The notes under the pieces: generated by a model
The model's input: the letters and a program-made list of their open reading frames with translations, nothing else
Databases searched by the model: none
What the model was told of the DNA's origin: nothing
Part shown: positions 22,740 to 33,204 of the stretch, one piece after another
Position numbering within the stretch: position 1 is the first letter of the stretch
Layout of the letters: every line of letters begins with the position of its first letter
Made by a program: the position numbers and the translations under genes
From: Fragilariopsis cylindrus CCMP1102
Lineage: Eukaryota > Bacillariophyta > Bacillariophyceae > Bacillariales > Bacillariaceae
Direction: 5' to 3'
Length of the DNA: 64,000 nt
Assembly: GCA_900095095.1 (NCBI GenBank)
Contig: FMBT01000418.1
Coordinates: 55,726-119,725 of the forward strand

Positions 22740-24431
22740 CTACAGAATTCCTTCGAGACAAGTTACAGCAGAATCCTTTGTTGTACAAGTGTCAGATCGA
22801 ATATCAGGAGCGATACCAATACTTTGAATGTCTCGTCCATTTGGAGTCATATATTTTGCTTTTGTAATTGCAATTCCACTTCCCGATGATAACGGTGAAA
22901 CGTTTTGGATTCTCCCTTTTCCGAACGTTCTAGATTCACCTGACACCACGACTGCACGCTTGTTGTCCTGTAAGGCGGCAGTTAATATTTCTGATGCACT
23001 TGCCGTACTTCGATCCACAACAACATACAATTGTGTTTCTGTGTCACTACCAACACCGTCATTGATATATATTGTTGCACGACCTGTTTTATCAATTTTT
23101 GATATAATTCGTGAACGTGGTGGTAAAAATAATTTAGCAACATCAACTCCCGCTGGCATATACCCCCCAAGATTCCCCCTCAAATCAATGATGATAGCTG
23201 ATAATACGGCTTGTTGTTGTTGATCTTCTGCTATGATTTTTTTTAATTCGTCACGAACCAACTTTTCTGTTTCTTTTGTGAAGGAATTAATTTTTAATAT
23301 ACCGACTTTACGTGGACTGTTATTATTCTCGTTTTTGTTTGTACTACTAGCAGGTAGTACCATAGTCGACGCTTCTACCACGGGTGTCGACGTTAAAGGA
23401 TTACGAGTAACGATCACTGTTTGTCGTTTGTTGGATGTACTAGAGGATGTTGGTGTTGATGTCGACGATTCAGATCCCTCTACAAATGGATGTTCGATTT
23501 CTATCTCTACGGTCGTTCCTGTTTCACCACGACAATTTGTTGCGACTAAGTCGGCTGTTACTCCGATCATATCAACTCCATCAATTGAAAGAATAGCATC
23601 TCCTGGAAGTATTCCAGCTCTTTCTGCTGGACTATTTGCGAATGTATTGGCAACGACAACTTTCCCCCCGTAACTGATGTTATTGTTTTTGTTCGCCTTG
23701 TTGTCATCAATTAGCTGTACACCAATTCCGGACGTAGACGACGCAATTGATGTTGTGGAAGGAGTCGCGTATGCCTTTGTTAATGTTTCGAATTGTTCGG
23801 GCGTTAAGAACCGTGTATAAGGATCATTCAATGTGTTCAACATCGTGCGAATTGCATCATACACTAAATTCGTTTCATCTGGACCAAATTCGGAAACTTT
23901 TTCTATTGCCTTCACACGTTGTTGTTTCCAACCTTCTTCTCCCTGTCCATTAAAGGTAGGATCAACAAATTGACGACTAACCTCTCTCCATACATCATCG
24001 ACCAAAAGTTGATCGGGTGTCATAGCTAAGCATACTGGTGGTTGAAATAGTCCTACTGACGACGAAATACCACCATCACCACCACCGGTTGAAAAAATCA
24101 ATGATATTGACAATATCGCCGCGAAGATTGAACACGACTTCCTTTTAAATTTTGTATAAAAATTATTTGGTGTTATCGTAGTAGTAGTACCAGATGATGT
24201 ACAACTTTCCTCATAATCTATTGTATCAACGTTGTAATTATACTTGGAAGCAGGAAGAAAAACAAGCGTAGAAAATTTTGTCCTCGTCGTCACCGGAGAA
24301 GTAAAACTACGACACGGAGAGATGATGGTATTTGTAGTAATAAAATAAAAAACTACTACTATTTGTAGTAGTAGATAAACGACGCAACCATCAGCTGCGC
24401 AATGGGTCTTTCTCGCTTTTATAGTATTCAT
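22740..24431 (-). CDS. ctpA: carboxyl-terminal processing protease CtpA-like (S41), thylakoid lumen
   Basis: 563 residues from ATG 24431; an in-frame ATG at 24503 exists but would bury the signal peptide. The N-terminus has a hydrophobic segment (CVVYLLLQIVVVFYFI) then PCRSFTSP, a plausible diatom signal-peptide/transit-peptide junction. A second hydrophobic stretch (SIFAAILSISLIFS) may direct the protein to the lumen. The S41 N-terminal helical region (LLVDDVWREVSRQFVDPTF, DPYTRFLTPEQF) precedes a PDZ domain (ANSPAERAGILPGDAILSIDG). The Ser/Lys catalytic core is present in DRSTASASEI and TFGKGRIQ. The family matures the D1 protein of photosystem II by trimming its C-terminus. Single exon; convergent with the DUF285 gene. 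Stop TAG. Confidence 0.9.
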   Translation of the reverse strand: MNTIKARKTHCAADGCVVYLLLQIVVVFYFITTNTIISPCRSFTSPVTTRTKFSTLVFLPASKYNYNVDTIDYEESCTSSGTTTTITPNNFYTKFKRKSCSIFAAILSISLIFSTGGGDGGISSSVGLFQPPVCLAMTPDQLLVDDVWREVSRQFVDPTFNGQGEEGWKQQRVKAIEKVSEFGPDETNLVYDAIRTMLNTLNDPYTRFLTPEQFETLTKAYATPSTTSIASSTSGIGVQLIDDNKANKNNNISYGGKVVVANTFANSPAERAGILPGDAILSIDGVDMIGVTADLVATNCRGETGTTVEIEIEHPFVEGSESSTSTPTSSSTSNKRQTVIVTRNPLTSTPVVEASTMVLPASSTNKNENNNSPRKVGILKINSFTKETEKLVRDELKKIIAEDQQQQAVLSAIIIDLRGNLGGYMPAGVDVAKLFLPPRSRIISKIDKTGRATIYINDGVGSDTETQLYVVVDRSTASASEILTAALQDNKRAVVVSGESRTFGKGRIQNVSPLSSGSGIAITKAKYMTPNGRDIQSIGIAPDIRSDTCTTKDSAVTCLEGIL

Positions 24432-24973
24432 TGTCTTGAAGAAACGGGAAAATAATGAAACATCGATATAAGCGAAAGGGATGATGTGCTCTATCGATCC
24501 CAAGCAAGTTTGTTTGCTTTGTTGGAAGTTGGAAGGTATTTCTTTGGATCTATCTACAAAATGTTTTATGTGCTGTGATGTGTGATGAGAGTGATGAGTG
24601 TTGATTTTCGATGAGATAGATGTTTGATGTTTGACTCACCGAATCCCGCCATTTTTAATCACGAAGATGCATAACCGTGACTGAATGATTATGAAGAAAT
24701 TAGATGAAGAAATGACAAAAATAATAATGTCATGGACTGAATTAAATGATGAAACAATGTGCTCATTGCTGTGGTCATAATACTGTATAACATACAGCAT
24801 TGTTTTCGTCGTCGGACCGACGAAGTAATTTATGTTACAGTACTATAAGAACTTGTAAATTTTGCTTATCAGGGAGAAGCTACCGAGTGACGAGGTGGGG
24901 AGAAGCGAAGCGAAGTAAGAGAGAGAGAGAGAGAGAGAGTGAAGAAGCCACATTTTTTTCAAATCAATATATC
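24432..24973. other. divergent intergenic region
   Basis: Upstream region between the CtpA gene and the sulfotransferase-like gene. A (GA)n tract at about 24919-24940 lies just before the rightward start. No gene is seen. Confidence 0.5.
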
Positions 24974-25189
24974 ATGGCGGCTATTTCTCAAAAGTCACAT
25001 AATACCGTCCGACGACGGTCGTCGACGTCGACTATGTGTTCCAAAATAACCAAATGTTTCACGATACAACGCATTTTATTGATACTTTTGTTCTTCTTGG
25101 GATTCGTTTACATACAATTTGCTCTTCAAATAATTAAGGGTTCCGCCGCCAATAATGAAGACAATAATGGCGTTGGAATGGGAGAAGTA

Positions 25190-25224
<35 letters not shown>

Positions 25225-26803
25225 ACGACGAGTCAGAGCGAACAGCAACCCCAAATCAACGTATTTTGAATGGAAAAAGTATGCAGTTGAATTAGCGGGA
25301 ATGTCACCAGAAGATATTGTCAATACATTAAAGAATGATGATCCATTCGGTGTACGGACCTTTGAAGCACGATTATTAGAAACTGAATCAGAAAAAGAAC
25401 GTTTTTTATCATTAATAGAACTACAAGATTTATTCCCTTGTCCAACTTCAACAACTTCGAATGGTGGTATAGCAGGAGGAGTAGCAGGAGATGGAGAACG
25501 CATTACGTTACCCGATCAACGTGATCGAAACAAGGCGGAAGCATTTCGGAATGGAACTGTTCCCTATTTTTTATTCTTTCAACATTTAAGAAAAGCAGGT
25601 GGAACGAATTTTTGTTCCTTAGCGGAAAAGAATTTATTGAAAAAAGAATTACCAAAATATTATTGCAGTAAGTTACGTGTACAGTAATAATAATGCACTA
25701 ACGAACTTGACTTGTTTGTTATTGTTGTGTGAAAATTATATTTGTTCATTATTAAAGATAGAGACGAAACTACATTGATGATGGTTTGTTCTAACTTTTC
25801 AATACTTCTTTCACAACTCTTTTCCCCTATTATGTTGCACCATTTATTTGCATCCAAATAATGATACATATATAACTTTATCTTATATAGTGCCTGATTA
25901 TCATTGGGATATGCAACATCGAGGTGCTGGATATCTAACACGGTATTCAAATCAAGATATTACACAAAATATGAAGATGAATGGACATAAAATTGCAGGT
26001 AATGAATGGGATCCTTTTGATGGGGAACGCATGTTTGATTTACCTGCGACCTTTGCTACATCCTTTCGACGTCCATTAGATCGTGCTTTATCACAATTCC
26101 GATTTGAATGCATCGAGGAAAGAGGATGTAAAATAAAGAATGTCACTAAATGGTGGGACAAACGAAAAGACTTAACGAATGTGTATACCTGGACATTTGC
26201 AAATGATGGTGTTCGAAAGATTTCTACTGGAAAAAGTAGTAGAGATGCATATGGACGACAAGAACTTATTGGTAAAGCACTTGACGTTGTTGCTAAATTC
26301 AATTTAGTTATGGTAATGGAATGGCTCGCATACGCCCCATCGCATGTAACTGGTAAGTCATGGTAATCATATAACGCACACAATCGAATACAATTGCAGT
26401 TTCTACAACGTAACTGTTCACTGTATGTACAAAAAAAGCCACTACGCCATTGTATCGATCGTACTAATAACTGACTTTCGCTTCTCTCCGTCTTCTCTTT
26501 CTTCTATGCCTCTGTTCTCATTCAATACTATACATTTCTACAGACGTATTAGGATTTAAAAATACAGAAACATTAACAGAACGTGTTCGACCACATATCA
26601 ATCAAGCCAAACGCAAAGATGGACAAGAACACAACAATATGGGAGCGGCAGGTATTGCCAAGGCTAGTTGGACACCAGAAAAGTATCTACCACCGGAATT
26701 GTATAATCGGATGAGTCATGATTTAGCACTGGATGAAATTTTAACAGATGCTGCCCGACGGATGTTCTTAGAACGGATTGTATGCAACGACGTAAAAAAT
26801 TAA
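24974..26803 (+). CDS. type II membrane sulfotransferase-like protein
   Basis: Three exons, 24974-25667, 25891-26352 and 26544-26803, with GT-AG introns in phase 1, give 471 residues. The start at 24974 (MAAISQ) places a single membrane anchor (ILLILLFFLGFVYIQFAL) about 35 residues in, as in Golgi type II enzymes. A polyglutamine run (CAG/CAA, about 25190-25225) follows. FFQHLRKAGGTNFC resembles the 5'-phosphosulfate-binding loop, and FRRPLDRALSQFRFE the 3'-phosphate site of carbohydrate sulfotransferases. These fit PAPS-dependent sulfation of glycans or proteins in the secretory pathway. Similarity is motif-level, so the acceptor is unknown. The gene is convergent with agmatine deiminase 182 bases away. 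Confidence 0.75.
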
Positions 26804-26985
26804 GATATAAACAATCCAATAGCAGCATCATCAAAAAAGCGCGGATACACCAAATAATGAAATATTATAGCAGTATATAGAATTTAATTGTCACAGTTAA
26901 TTTGTTGTTGTGCTTTTAAGTACAACATGTCTATGTGTTTGTGGAAGGTAGATTATTGTTGAGCTACTTTGATCTTTCATTAGTG

Positions 26986-28566
26986 CTAAATTTCCATGTT
27001 TGTGACAGGTCGCAACAACGCGGACGGAACTTGCTGTGTCTGACAATGAATGTTCCCTCCACCTAATAAAATTTCATGACTCGGCACTCCCACCACTTGT
27101 CGATCAGGAAACAATGGCCGAAGAGTGTCACATGCTCGACGATCAGTCTCTTCGGTGTCTCTTCCAAATTGTGGCACCAAAATTGCCCCATTAGCGATAT
27201 AAAAGTTAACATAGGAGGCAGCTATTTTTTCACCTGGTTGTCGAACCATGACACCATCGTCATCGACCAAAGACAGTGCTTCTTCTTTCTTGTAATAGAG
27301 AGGAGGACTCGGTAAATATAATTTCGTAATTTTTAATTTCCGCCCTACCGCGTCCGTAGTCGATTGCAAATAGAGTTCCGCTTCTCTACAACGGTGGTAA
27401 TTTTCAATATCATGTCGATCGTCGTCGGTCCATGCCAACACGACATGCCCGGGTTGAACAAAAGCGCAGAAATTATCAATGTGTCCGTTCGTATCCTTTT
27501 ATTTTATTCCACATTGTAAAACAACAAAATAGGAACGAAAATAAAAAGGGTTGTTAATCAAATTGATAAACACAAGGATGACTATATCAAATGAGATTAC
27601 ATATACAGACGTGAAGTAAATCGGTATACAGTAGAGCATTGTTACGTTACGCTCCTTCTTACTTACCTCATCCGCATCGAGACCGTGGGGAAGCCATAAC
27701 ACTTTGGTGACACCCAACGCATGAATTAAAATAGTTTCTATTTCACTTTGAGACAATTGTGGATTCCTATTCGGATTGTTCAAACATTCGGAGGTGGTTA
27801 ATAGGGTACCCTCACCATCGGTATGTATGGAACCACCCTCTAGGATCATCGGGATGGAAAGAGAGTTGTGGATATTTAATTGGAAGGATAATGACTTGTG
27901 ATTGTTATTGCTGTTGTTGTTGTTACAACAAATAGTGCGAGCAATCTTTCTATCATCCGCGCATGGCCAGTAACAACCCTCATCAGGACCACCATAGGCA
28001 TTGAAATCCCAATCCAATCCGATTAGCTGACGACTCATTTGTTTTTTCTCTTCTTTTGTTGTTGTTGTGGTTGTTTTCTTTCCTCGTTGTTGTTGCCAAA
28101 CGAAAATGGGTGCTGTATCACGTGCCCACGTATCTTGGCTAGGACAAACATCGACGTAGATAGGAATTATGCTGCCGTCGTTATTATTATTATTATTCTC
28201 ATTTTTACCACTGCTATTATATCGTCGTTGAGATTTCACATAGGTCTCCACCTGTTCCAATACTCTCTTGGCGTCCGATTCGTCTTTGCACAGCAGGTAC
28301 ACCGCTTCACGACCCACCGTTGCTATTATAAATGCTAAATGAATAATTTCCTTGGAGGCCTGTTCGACACGAAATGTACCTCTATTGTGTGGAAATAAAA
28401 TCAAACAGGCAGCATGGTGCGTCCATTCGGCGGGCATATAGAGAAATAAATCATCCTCATTATCCTCCTCATCCTCATCGTTACTATTGTTTGACGACGA
28501 CAAATTCGTCACTTTGGCCAAAATAGTCGAAAAATCAGTAGGAGGGGAAGGATCTTCGTCTGTCAT
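26986..28566 (-). CDS. aguA: agmatine deiminase (PAD-porph family)
   Basis: Two exons, 28566-27667 and 27495-26986, with a phase 0 intron 27666-27496. Joining yields GLDADEDTNGHIDNFC, the conserved active-site segment. The product is 469 residues. Other family motifs are MPAEWTHHAACL near the N-terminus, SQDTWARDTAPIFV, WDFNAYGG, LEGGSIHTDGEG and the catalytic-cysteine segment GGGNIHCQTQQVP near the C-terminus. The enzyme converts agmatine to N-carbamoylputrescine and ammonia, the plant/bacterial-type branch of polyamine synthesis. No signal peptide is visible, so it is probably cytosolic. Compared with relatives it carries Asn/Thr-rich insertions. Stop TAG. Confidence 0.93.
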
Positions 28567-29153
28567 CTTTATTGTAGAGTTACTTTGAAAAATTGTGCTG
28601 ATTGCGAGTGAGACAATGAATTGGTAATTGGTCTGCTAGAGAATAAGTCAGTACGGTAAGTTAGGGCTAGCTGTGCCAACTGGTCCACTTCGATCTTGTC
28701 ACTTTTAATTTATTGTCCTTCACTCTATATGCATGTACATAGTATTATTAAAATATATTGTTAGATTCGAGGGTCAATTTATTCGAATGATATACGGAGT
28801 TGTGATATTCGTGACTGGAATCTCCAAACGTGTACTAATATTACAGGAGTGCGGTAGGGCTAATTATGGTATCAATCAAGTACGTTCTTTTGTTCTTTTC
28901 TTGTTGTTTCCTTCTTAGACTGACTGACTCACATCACTCGAGCTTAAAATAACGAACTCCACGACATCCCATCTTGCTCATTTTTCTGAACTGAAAAGTC
29001 GGATGATCTCCGCCCGATGACACCGATATAAGTATTCAGGGATGCTCTGTTTGCAATGCATACCCTCCATATATATATTACAGTAGGTGATCATTATAGT
29101 TAGGAAGGACACGACGTTTCTCAAGGATTTAGAGTTTATAATAGAAAGCAACC
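28567..29153. other. divergent intergenic region
   Basis: Upstream region between agmatine deiminase (leftward) and the selenoprotein gene (rightward). No gene or clear repeat is seen. Confidence 0.5.
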
Positions 29154-29849
29154 ATGCATCTGTTCACAGCTTCGATTGCTCTATTGCTCAGCAGTAGTAG
29201 TAACGCTGTTGTTGCTCTCACAGCAACAACATCGCAACAGTCCTCGGGAGGAGTCTTTACTGGGTTACAAACCACTCCCCTGATTCGAGCATCGGATGCT
29301 CTGCCAACGATTATCACACAACAATGGAGACAAGAGACGCCCTTCGCAATTGCGGATGAAACAGTAGGCATTGCGTTCTTACGTCATTTTGGATGATTCT
29401 TATGCTGGGAGCATGCACGCGAATTACGTGATGTCGTCCTTCCAGCTATACCCTCTGGAAAACTCTTCTTTGTTGGAATTGGTTCCACACTGGCTGTACA
29501 AGAATTTGCCTCCAACCTGGATATTGATCCTACTCTATGCTTCGCCGATGAAGGTGGTATGGCGGGTGAGGTACTGGGTCTCGGAAAAGGTCTCAAGACG
29601 ATGTGGAATCCTGCTGCCATTGATACTATGATGGGTCGGAATGATGAAGAATCGTTGAAGGCATTGGGAGAGTCCTACAAAGCTGCGATCGATAAGGTGG
29701 GTTTTCAAAAATTAGCTCCTCCCAATATGATGGATACTTTTCGACAAGGTGGAACGTTCGTGTTTAAAGGAAATACTTTACTACTGGAACACTACGATGA
29801 AAAAGTGGGTGACAATTGTTCCATCGATGATATTTTGAAGGTCTTGTAA
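29154..29849 (+). CDS. peroxiredoxin-like (AhpC/TSA, PRXL2-type) selenoprotein with in-frame UGA
   Basis: One frame runs from ATG 29154 to TAA 29847-29849 with a single interruption, TGA at 29394-29396. Read as selenocysteine this gives 231 residues with Sec81 in the motif HFG-U-FLC-WEHARELRD. This is exactly where AhpC/TSA-like thioredoxin-fold proteins have CxxC, so the redox pair would be UxxC (Sec81, Cys84). Family features on both sides agree: upstream TVGIAFLRHFG (beta strand before the active site), downstream LFFVGIGS, FADEGGMAGEVLGLGKG, GGTFVFKGNTLLLEHYDEKVGD and SIDDILKVL. The N-terminus MHLFTASIALLLSSSSNAVV is a likely signal peptide. Termination at the TGA would leave 80 residues without an active site. 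A thiol-peroxidase or redox role is inferred from family. Confidence 0.85.
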
Positions 29850-29852
29850 TGA

Positions 29853-29892
29853 ATGAGCTTGCTGCCAATCGATTATTTTCGTGCAAATTGAT
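29853..29892 (+). promoter_or_regulatory. possible SECIS element (weak)
   Basis: Just after the TAA stop of the selenoprotein gene, AUGA (29853-29856) is followed ten bases later by AA (29867-29868), and UGAU lies at 29889-29892. This is the order and rough spacing of a eukaryotic SECIS core. GCUUGC can pair imperfectly with GCAAAU, and AAUG (29848-29851) with CAUU (29896-29899) below the core. The stem is weak and overlaps the stop codon, so this is only a candidate. Confidence 0.25.
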
Positions 29893-31185
29893 GTACATTC
29901 TGCAATTATTCGCATTTCTACTGGAGGAACAGGTTTTGATTTTTTTCTGGTTGTGTCGAATGACGGTATATTGGCTTTCGTTCAATATCCTGAAAGATGC
30001 TTGGAACTAAGTTTCATCTGTTCATATAACATAGTCTATGTAATTTGCAATGGCTAAAAGTATAGAACGATCAATCATTCGTTTAGAATTGTATTATATT
30101 ATATTATATTATATTATATTATATAACTTTTGCTTCAAAATATTACCATTATTATTATTCAAGTAGATTAGAAACTTCTTTTGTCAATCCAAATCATATA
30201 AGTTTTCTGTATGAGGATGCCTGTACTCTACCTGTACATACTCAGTTAGTATAACAACCTCAAAAATTTTACCTGCAGCAACAGATATAACATGAAGCGG
30301 GCTATATACTAAGATTACAGGTCGATTGTGTGTTGAAATCCGAAAGCTTCACATTTCATTATTATTTCTAGAGGGGCATTTTGAAAAAGAACAATTATGA
30401 ACACAATTTGATATTCCTACCTTCTTATCTAACCATTCAATGATCGATAAATAAGGCAAGTTGGAAAATATCCTCTGCAGTATTTCATTATTTGTACCAA
30501 TAATCAATGATTAATCTTTCTGTGTATTGCAATTTACTATTATTATTATTATTATTATTACTACTATTGTATTTGTACACATTTCCTCCTGTTCTTTTCT
30601 TTCAATCTATTGCATATTGTTGCTGCATAATGGATAATGATTAATTTTGTAGGGCAAGTTATCAGAGTATATAGTAGATCAATTTGCATTATGAATAATT
30701 GTTATGCCACTGGGTTTATGTTGCTTTGTACTTCTTCACATCATGTCACTATCATATTATTATTGTTGTTGCTGTTGCTGTTGCTGTTGTCAGTTCTACC
30801 CATTTCTGCTTCTGCTAGTGCAGCAAACTGCAAATAGCTCATTCTATTGCCACATCCATTCCACTCATTTCAAAAAGGAGGTCAAACACACTGTGGATTA
30901 GGAACACCATGTAAATAAACTACTCTCATCAGATGTGGGTCCCAGTAATACTGTATAATGTGTTCTTTTCGGAAATAAATTAGGGGGCTACGATAATTTA
31001 TATATTTTTTAGTTTTTTACCGAAACAAATTTAAAAATTCAATTTTAAATTTCACATAAATCCGTCATTTTTTACATTTTAATGACGACACGACGATGTC
31101 TTTGGTATTGATATTACGTTGAAAAAAATAAAATGGACAGAACTCTTCAAAAATCCCAACAAACAGCATTCGAACGGCAATAATA
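29893..31185. other. intergenic region with AT microsatellites
   Basis: 3' flank of the selenoprotein gene and upstream region of the glycosyltransferase-like gene. It contains (ATTAT)n at about 30090-30124, (TTA)n at about 30538-30560 and a (TTGCTG)n run at about 30763-30790. No convincing gene is seen. Confidence 0.5.
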
Positions 31186-33009
31186 ATGACGGGGAGTGAG
31201 CATCGACAACGAAGAAAATGTTTCGCTACAACTGCCGCCGCCGACGCCGCCGTGGATCGCAAATGGAAAATCCTGATGGCATTGTCGTTCGCGATTTTTT
31301 CCTATCTAGTCCTGATCACGCAGGTGGTTCTGGAAGTGTCGACTCATTCCGATCAGTACGACAACAATGCTTCAACAAAGAATGACAGAGAGAGCTTTTT
31401 GAAATTACAACAGGAATATTCTGGTAGTCGTCGTCGCAATATCACAGCTATCATAGCTGAACTAGCTGATGTCCCGGACGATCAAGCAAAAGCAACAAAA
31501 ACAGCCGTTGTTAACAATACCGACACGAGTACTAACAAATTCAATGATGATAACAGACAGGAAGATAAACATGTTGGAGGAAATAACAACACAGAACAAG
31601 AAGAAGTATACATTCCAAGGAAAGGACAACAAGTTACTTCGAAGCAGAAAGCATTGAAGAAAAAACGTCGAGAGGCGAAGAGACAACAAAAGTTGAGGGC
31701 AAATAACAATGACAATGTTACTATAGATATGAGCAAATGGACCTATGAAGAAACGGCCATCAAACCCAATATATCCAACGATGAGTATTATAAGAATATT
31801 CCATTGGAATTTTTGACAACGGATGATACCTACTATCTATGGGATAAGGACAAGATCGTACCGGAATGGATGAAAGATTATTTTCGTTGGCATCGCTATA
31901 AACGATCGACCTGGGGGGACCTATTACAGAATGACAGTTGGAAACAGGAACGGTGGCTGATAATGCAATGTCTATTAGTGCAAGATAAAAGAAAATGTGG
32001 TGGGACGGCCGATCGATTAAAACCAATCCCTGCGTTGTTGAAGAAGGCGTACGATACCAAGAGGATTTTGTTAATACGTTGGACCCGACCGACGATGTTA
32101 GAAGAATTTCTGCTTCCTCCGGAGGGTGGATTCGACTGGAGAGTGCCACTCATTATGGCAGACGTGATGGAAGATGACTCGAACGGGAAACGTCTTGTCA
32201 CAAAAGCCACGATAGCAGCATACGCGGAAGGTGGGATGGCACTCGTCAAGTGTCGGTGGCAGACAACAACTCCAAGCTATATCTACGATAGTGAAATATT
32301 TGGATTTCAAGATGAAAGCAATAAAACACTGAATATAACCGACACATCATCATCCGAACCCAACTTCGAAACGGTATTTGCACATGTCTGGAAGATATTT
32401 TTTACTCCTTCTCCTCCGGTGGCATCAAAGATCCAATCAAAATTAGATGCAATGGACCTGCAACCAAACCACTATGTGGCATCACATTTCAGAGCTCTAT
32501 ATGGCGTAGCCGAACGACCAGAAAAGGAAATTGAACAGTACACCGCGAATGCATTAGCCTGTGCTACACAGATACGGCCGAATGTGCCAATTTTTTTTGC
32601 CTCCGATTCTTCCCATGCCACGGAGCGTGCCCTACAGTATAATAACGAGGAAGTCGGATCGCCCTCTCACCACATCCGGGTAGTAACGTCAATTCCAAAT
32701 CCCAATCCACCCTGGCATTTGGATTCGTATGTCTCTGGACCTACGGAAAAATTCTATGATACTTTCATCGACCTGTATCTACTAGCGCTGGGGGGTTGTG
32801 TCACATACAGTAATGGTGGGTATGGACATTGGGGTTTATTGATCGGAGGTAATGTTGACTGTAATATAAGGCAACTTTTCATCGGGCGAAAATCTAATAA
32901 TAAAAAAGATTTTTGCGAATGGTCATCGTCAGATTCAAAAACAAAGGAAGTAGCTACCACAGTATACGGCAACGACAGTGGTCCGTTATTCTTACCTCCA
33001 ATGAAGTAA
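31186..33009 (+). CDS. type II membrane glycosyltransferase-like protein
   Basis: 607 residues, single exon. A basic N-terminus is followed by one membrane anchor (ILMALSFAIFSYLVLITQVV, about residues 30-50) and a Lys/Asn-rich stem, the layout of a Golgi lumenal enzyme. The C-terminal half has the look of fucosyltransferase-like (GT23/GT65/GT68-type) folds: CGGTADRLKPIPALLKKAY near the start, HFRALYG and FFASDSSHATERAL in the middle, and LYLLALGGCVTYSNGGYGHWG near the end. The exact family and the sugar donor cannot be fixed by eye. N-glycosylation sequons are frequent. The gene is convergent with the hydrolase gene. Confidence 0.7.
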   Translation: MTGSEHRQRRKCFATTAAADAAVDRKWKILMALSFAIFSYLVLITQVVLEVSTHSDQYDNNASTKNDRESFLKLQQEYSGSRRRNITAIIAELADVPDDQAKATKTAVVNNTDTSTNKFNDDNRQEDKHVGGNNNTEQEEVYIPRKGQQVTSKQKALKKKRREAKRQQKLRANNNDNVTIDMSKWTYEETAIKPNISNDEYYKNIPLEFLTTDDTYYLWDKDKIVPEWMKDYFRWHRYKRSTWGDLLQNDSWKQERWLIMQCLLVQDKRKCGGTADRLKPIPALLKKAYDTKRILLIRWTRPTMLEEFLLPPEGGFDWRVPLIMADVMEDDSNGKRLVTKATIAAYAEGGMALVKCRWQTTTPSYIYDSEIFGFQDESNKTLNITDTSSSEPNFETVFAHVWKIFFTPSPPVASKIQSKLDAMDLQPNHYVASHFRALYGVAERPEKEIEQYTANALACATQIRPNVPIFFASDSSHATERALQYNNEEVGSPSHHIRVVTSIPNPNPPWHLDSYVSGPTEKFYDTFIDLYLLALGGCVTYSNGGYGHWGLLIGGNVDCNIRQLFIGRKSNNKKDFCEWSSSDSKTKEVATTVYGNDSGPLFLPPMK

Positions 33010-33204
33010 ATTTTGTTCAGAGGAAGAAGAAGTAAATGCAACATTTTTTTTTTCATGATAAAAGTACTAAGCATTATTGTTGTATTCAATAGTTAAGAAA
33101 AGAAAAAGTTATCACATCATACTACATACTTCAAGTCACTACCACTCTACAGGAATTGAAGAAAGAGAGATCAAGTAGTGAAGTTTTTGTTACTTAACAT
33201 TGTG

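Noticed and set aside
29960-29994. Hairpin with AUGA and UGAA flanks in the 3' UTR of the selenoprotein gene
   Set aside because: GGUAUAUUG pairs with CAAUAUCC, but the apical loop has no AA or CC and the distance between the two quartet halves is too short for a standard SECIS.
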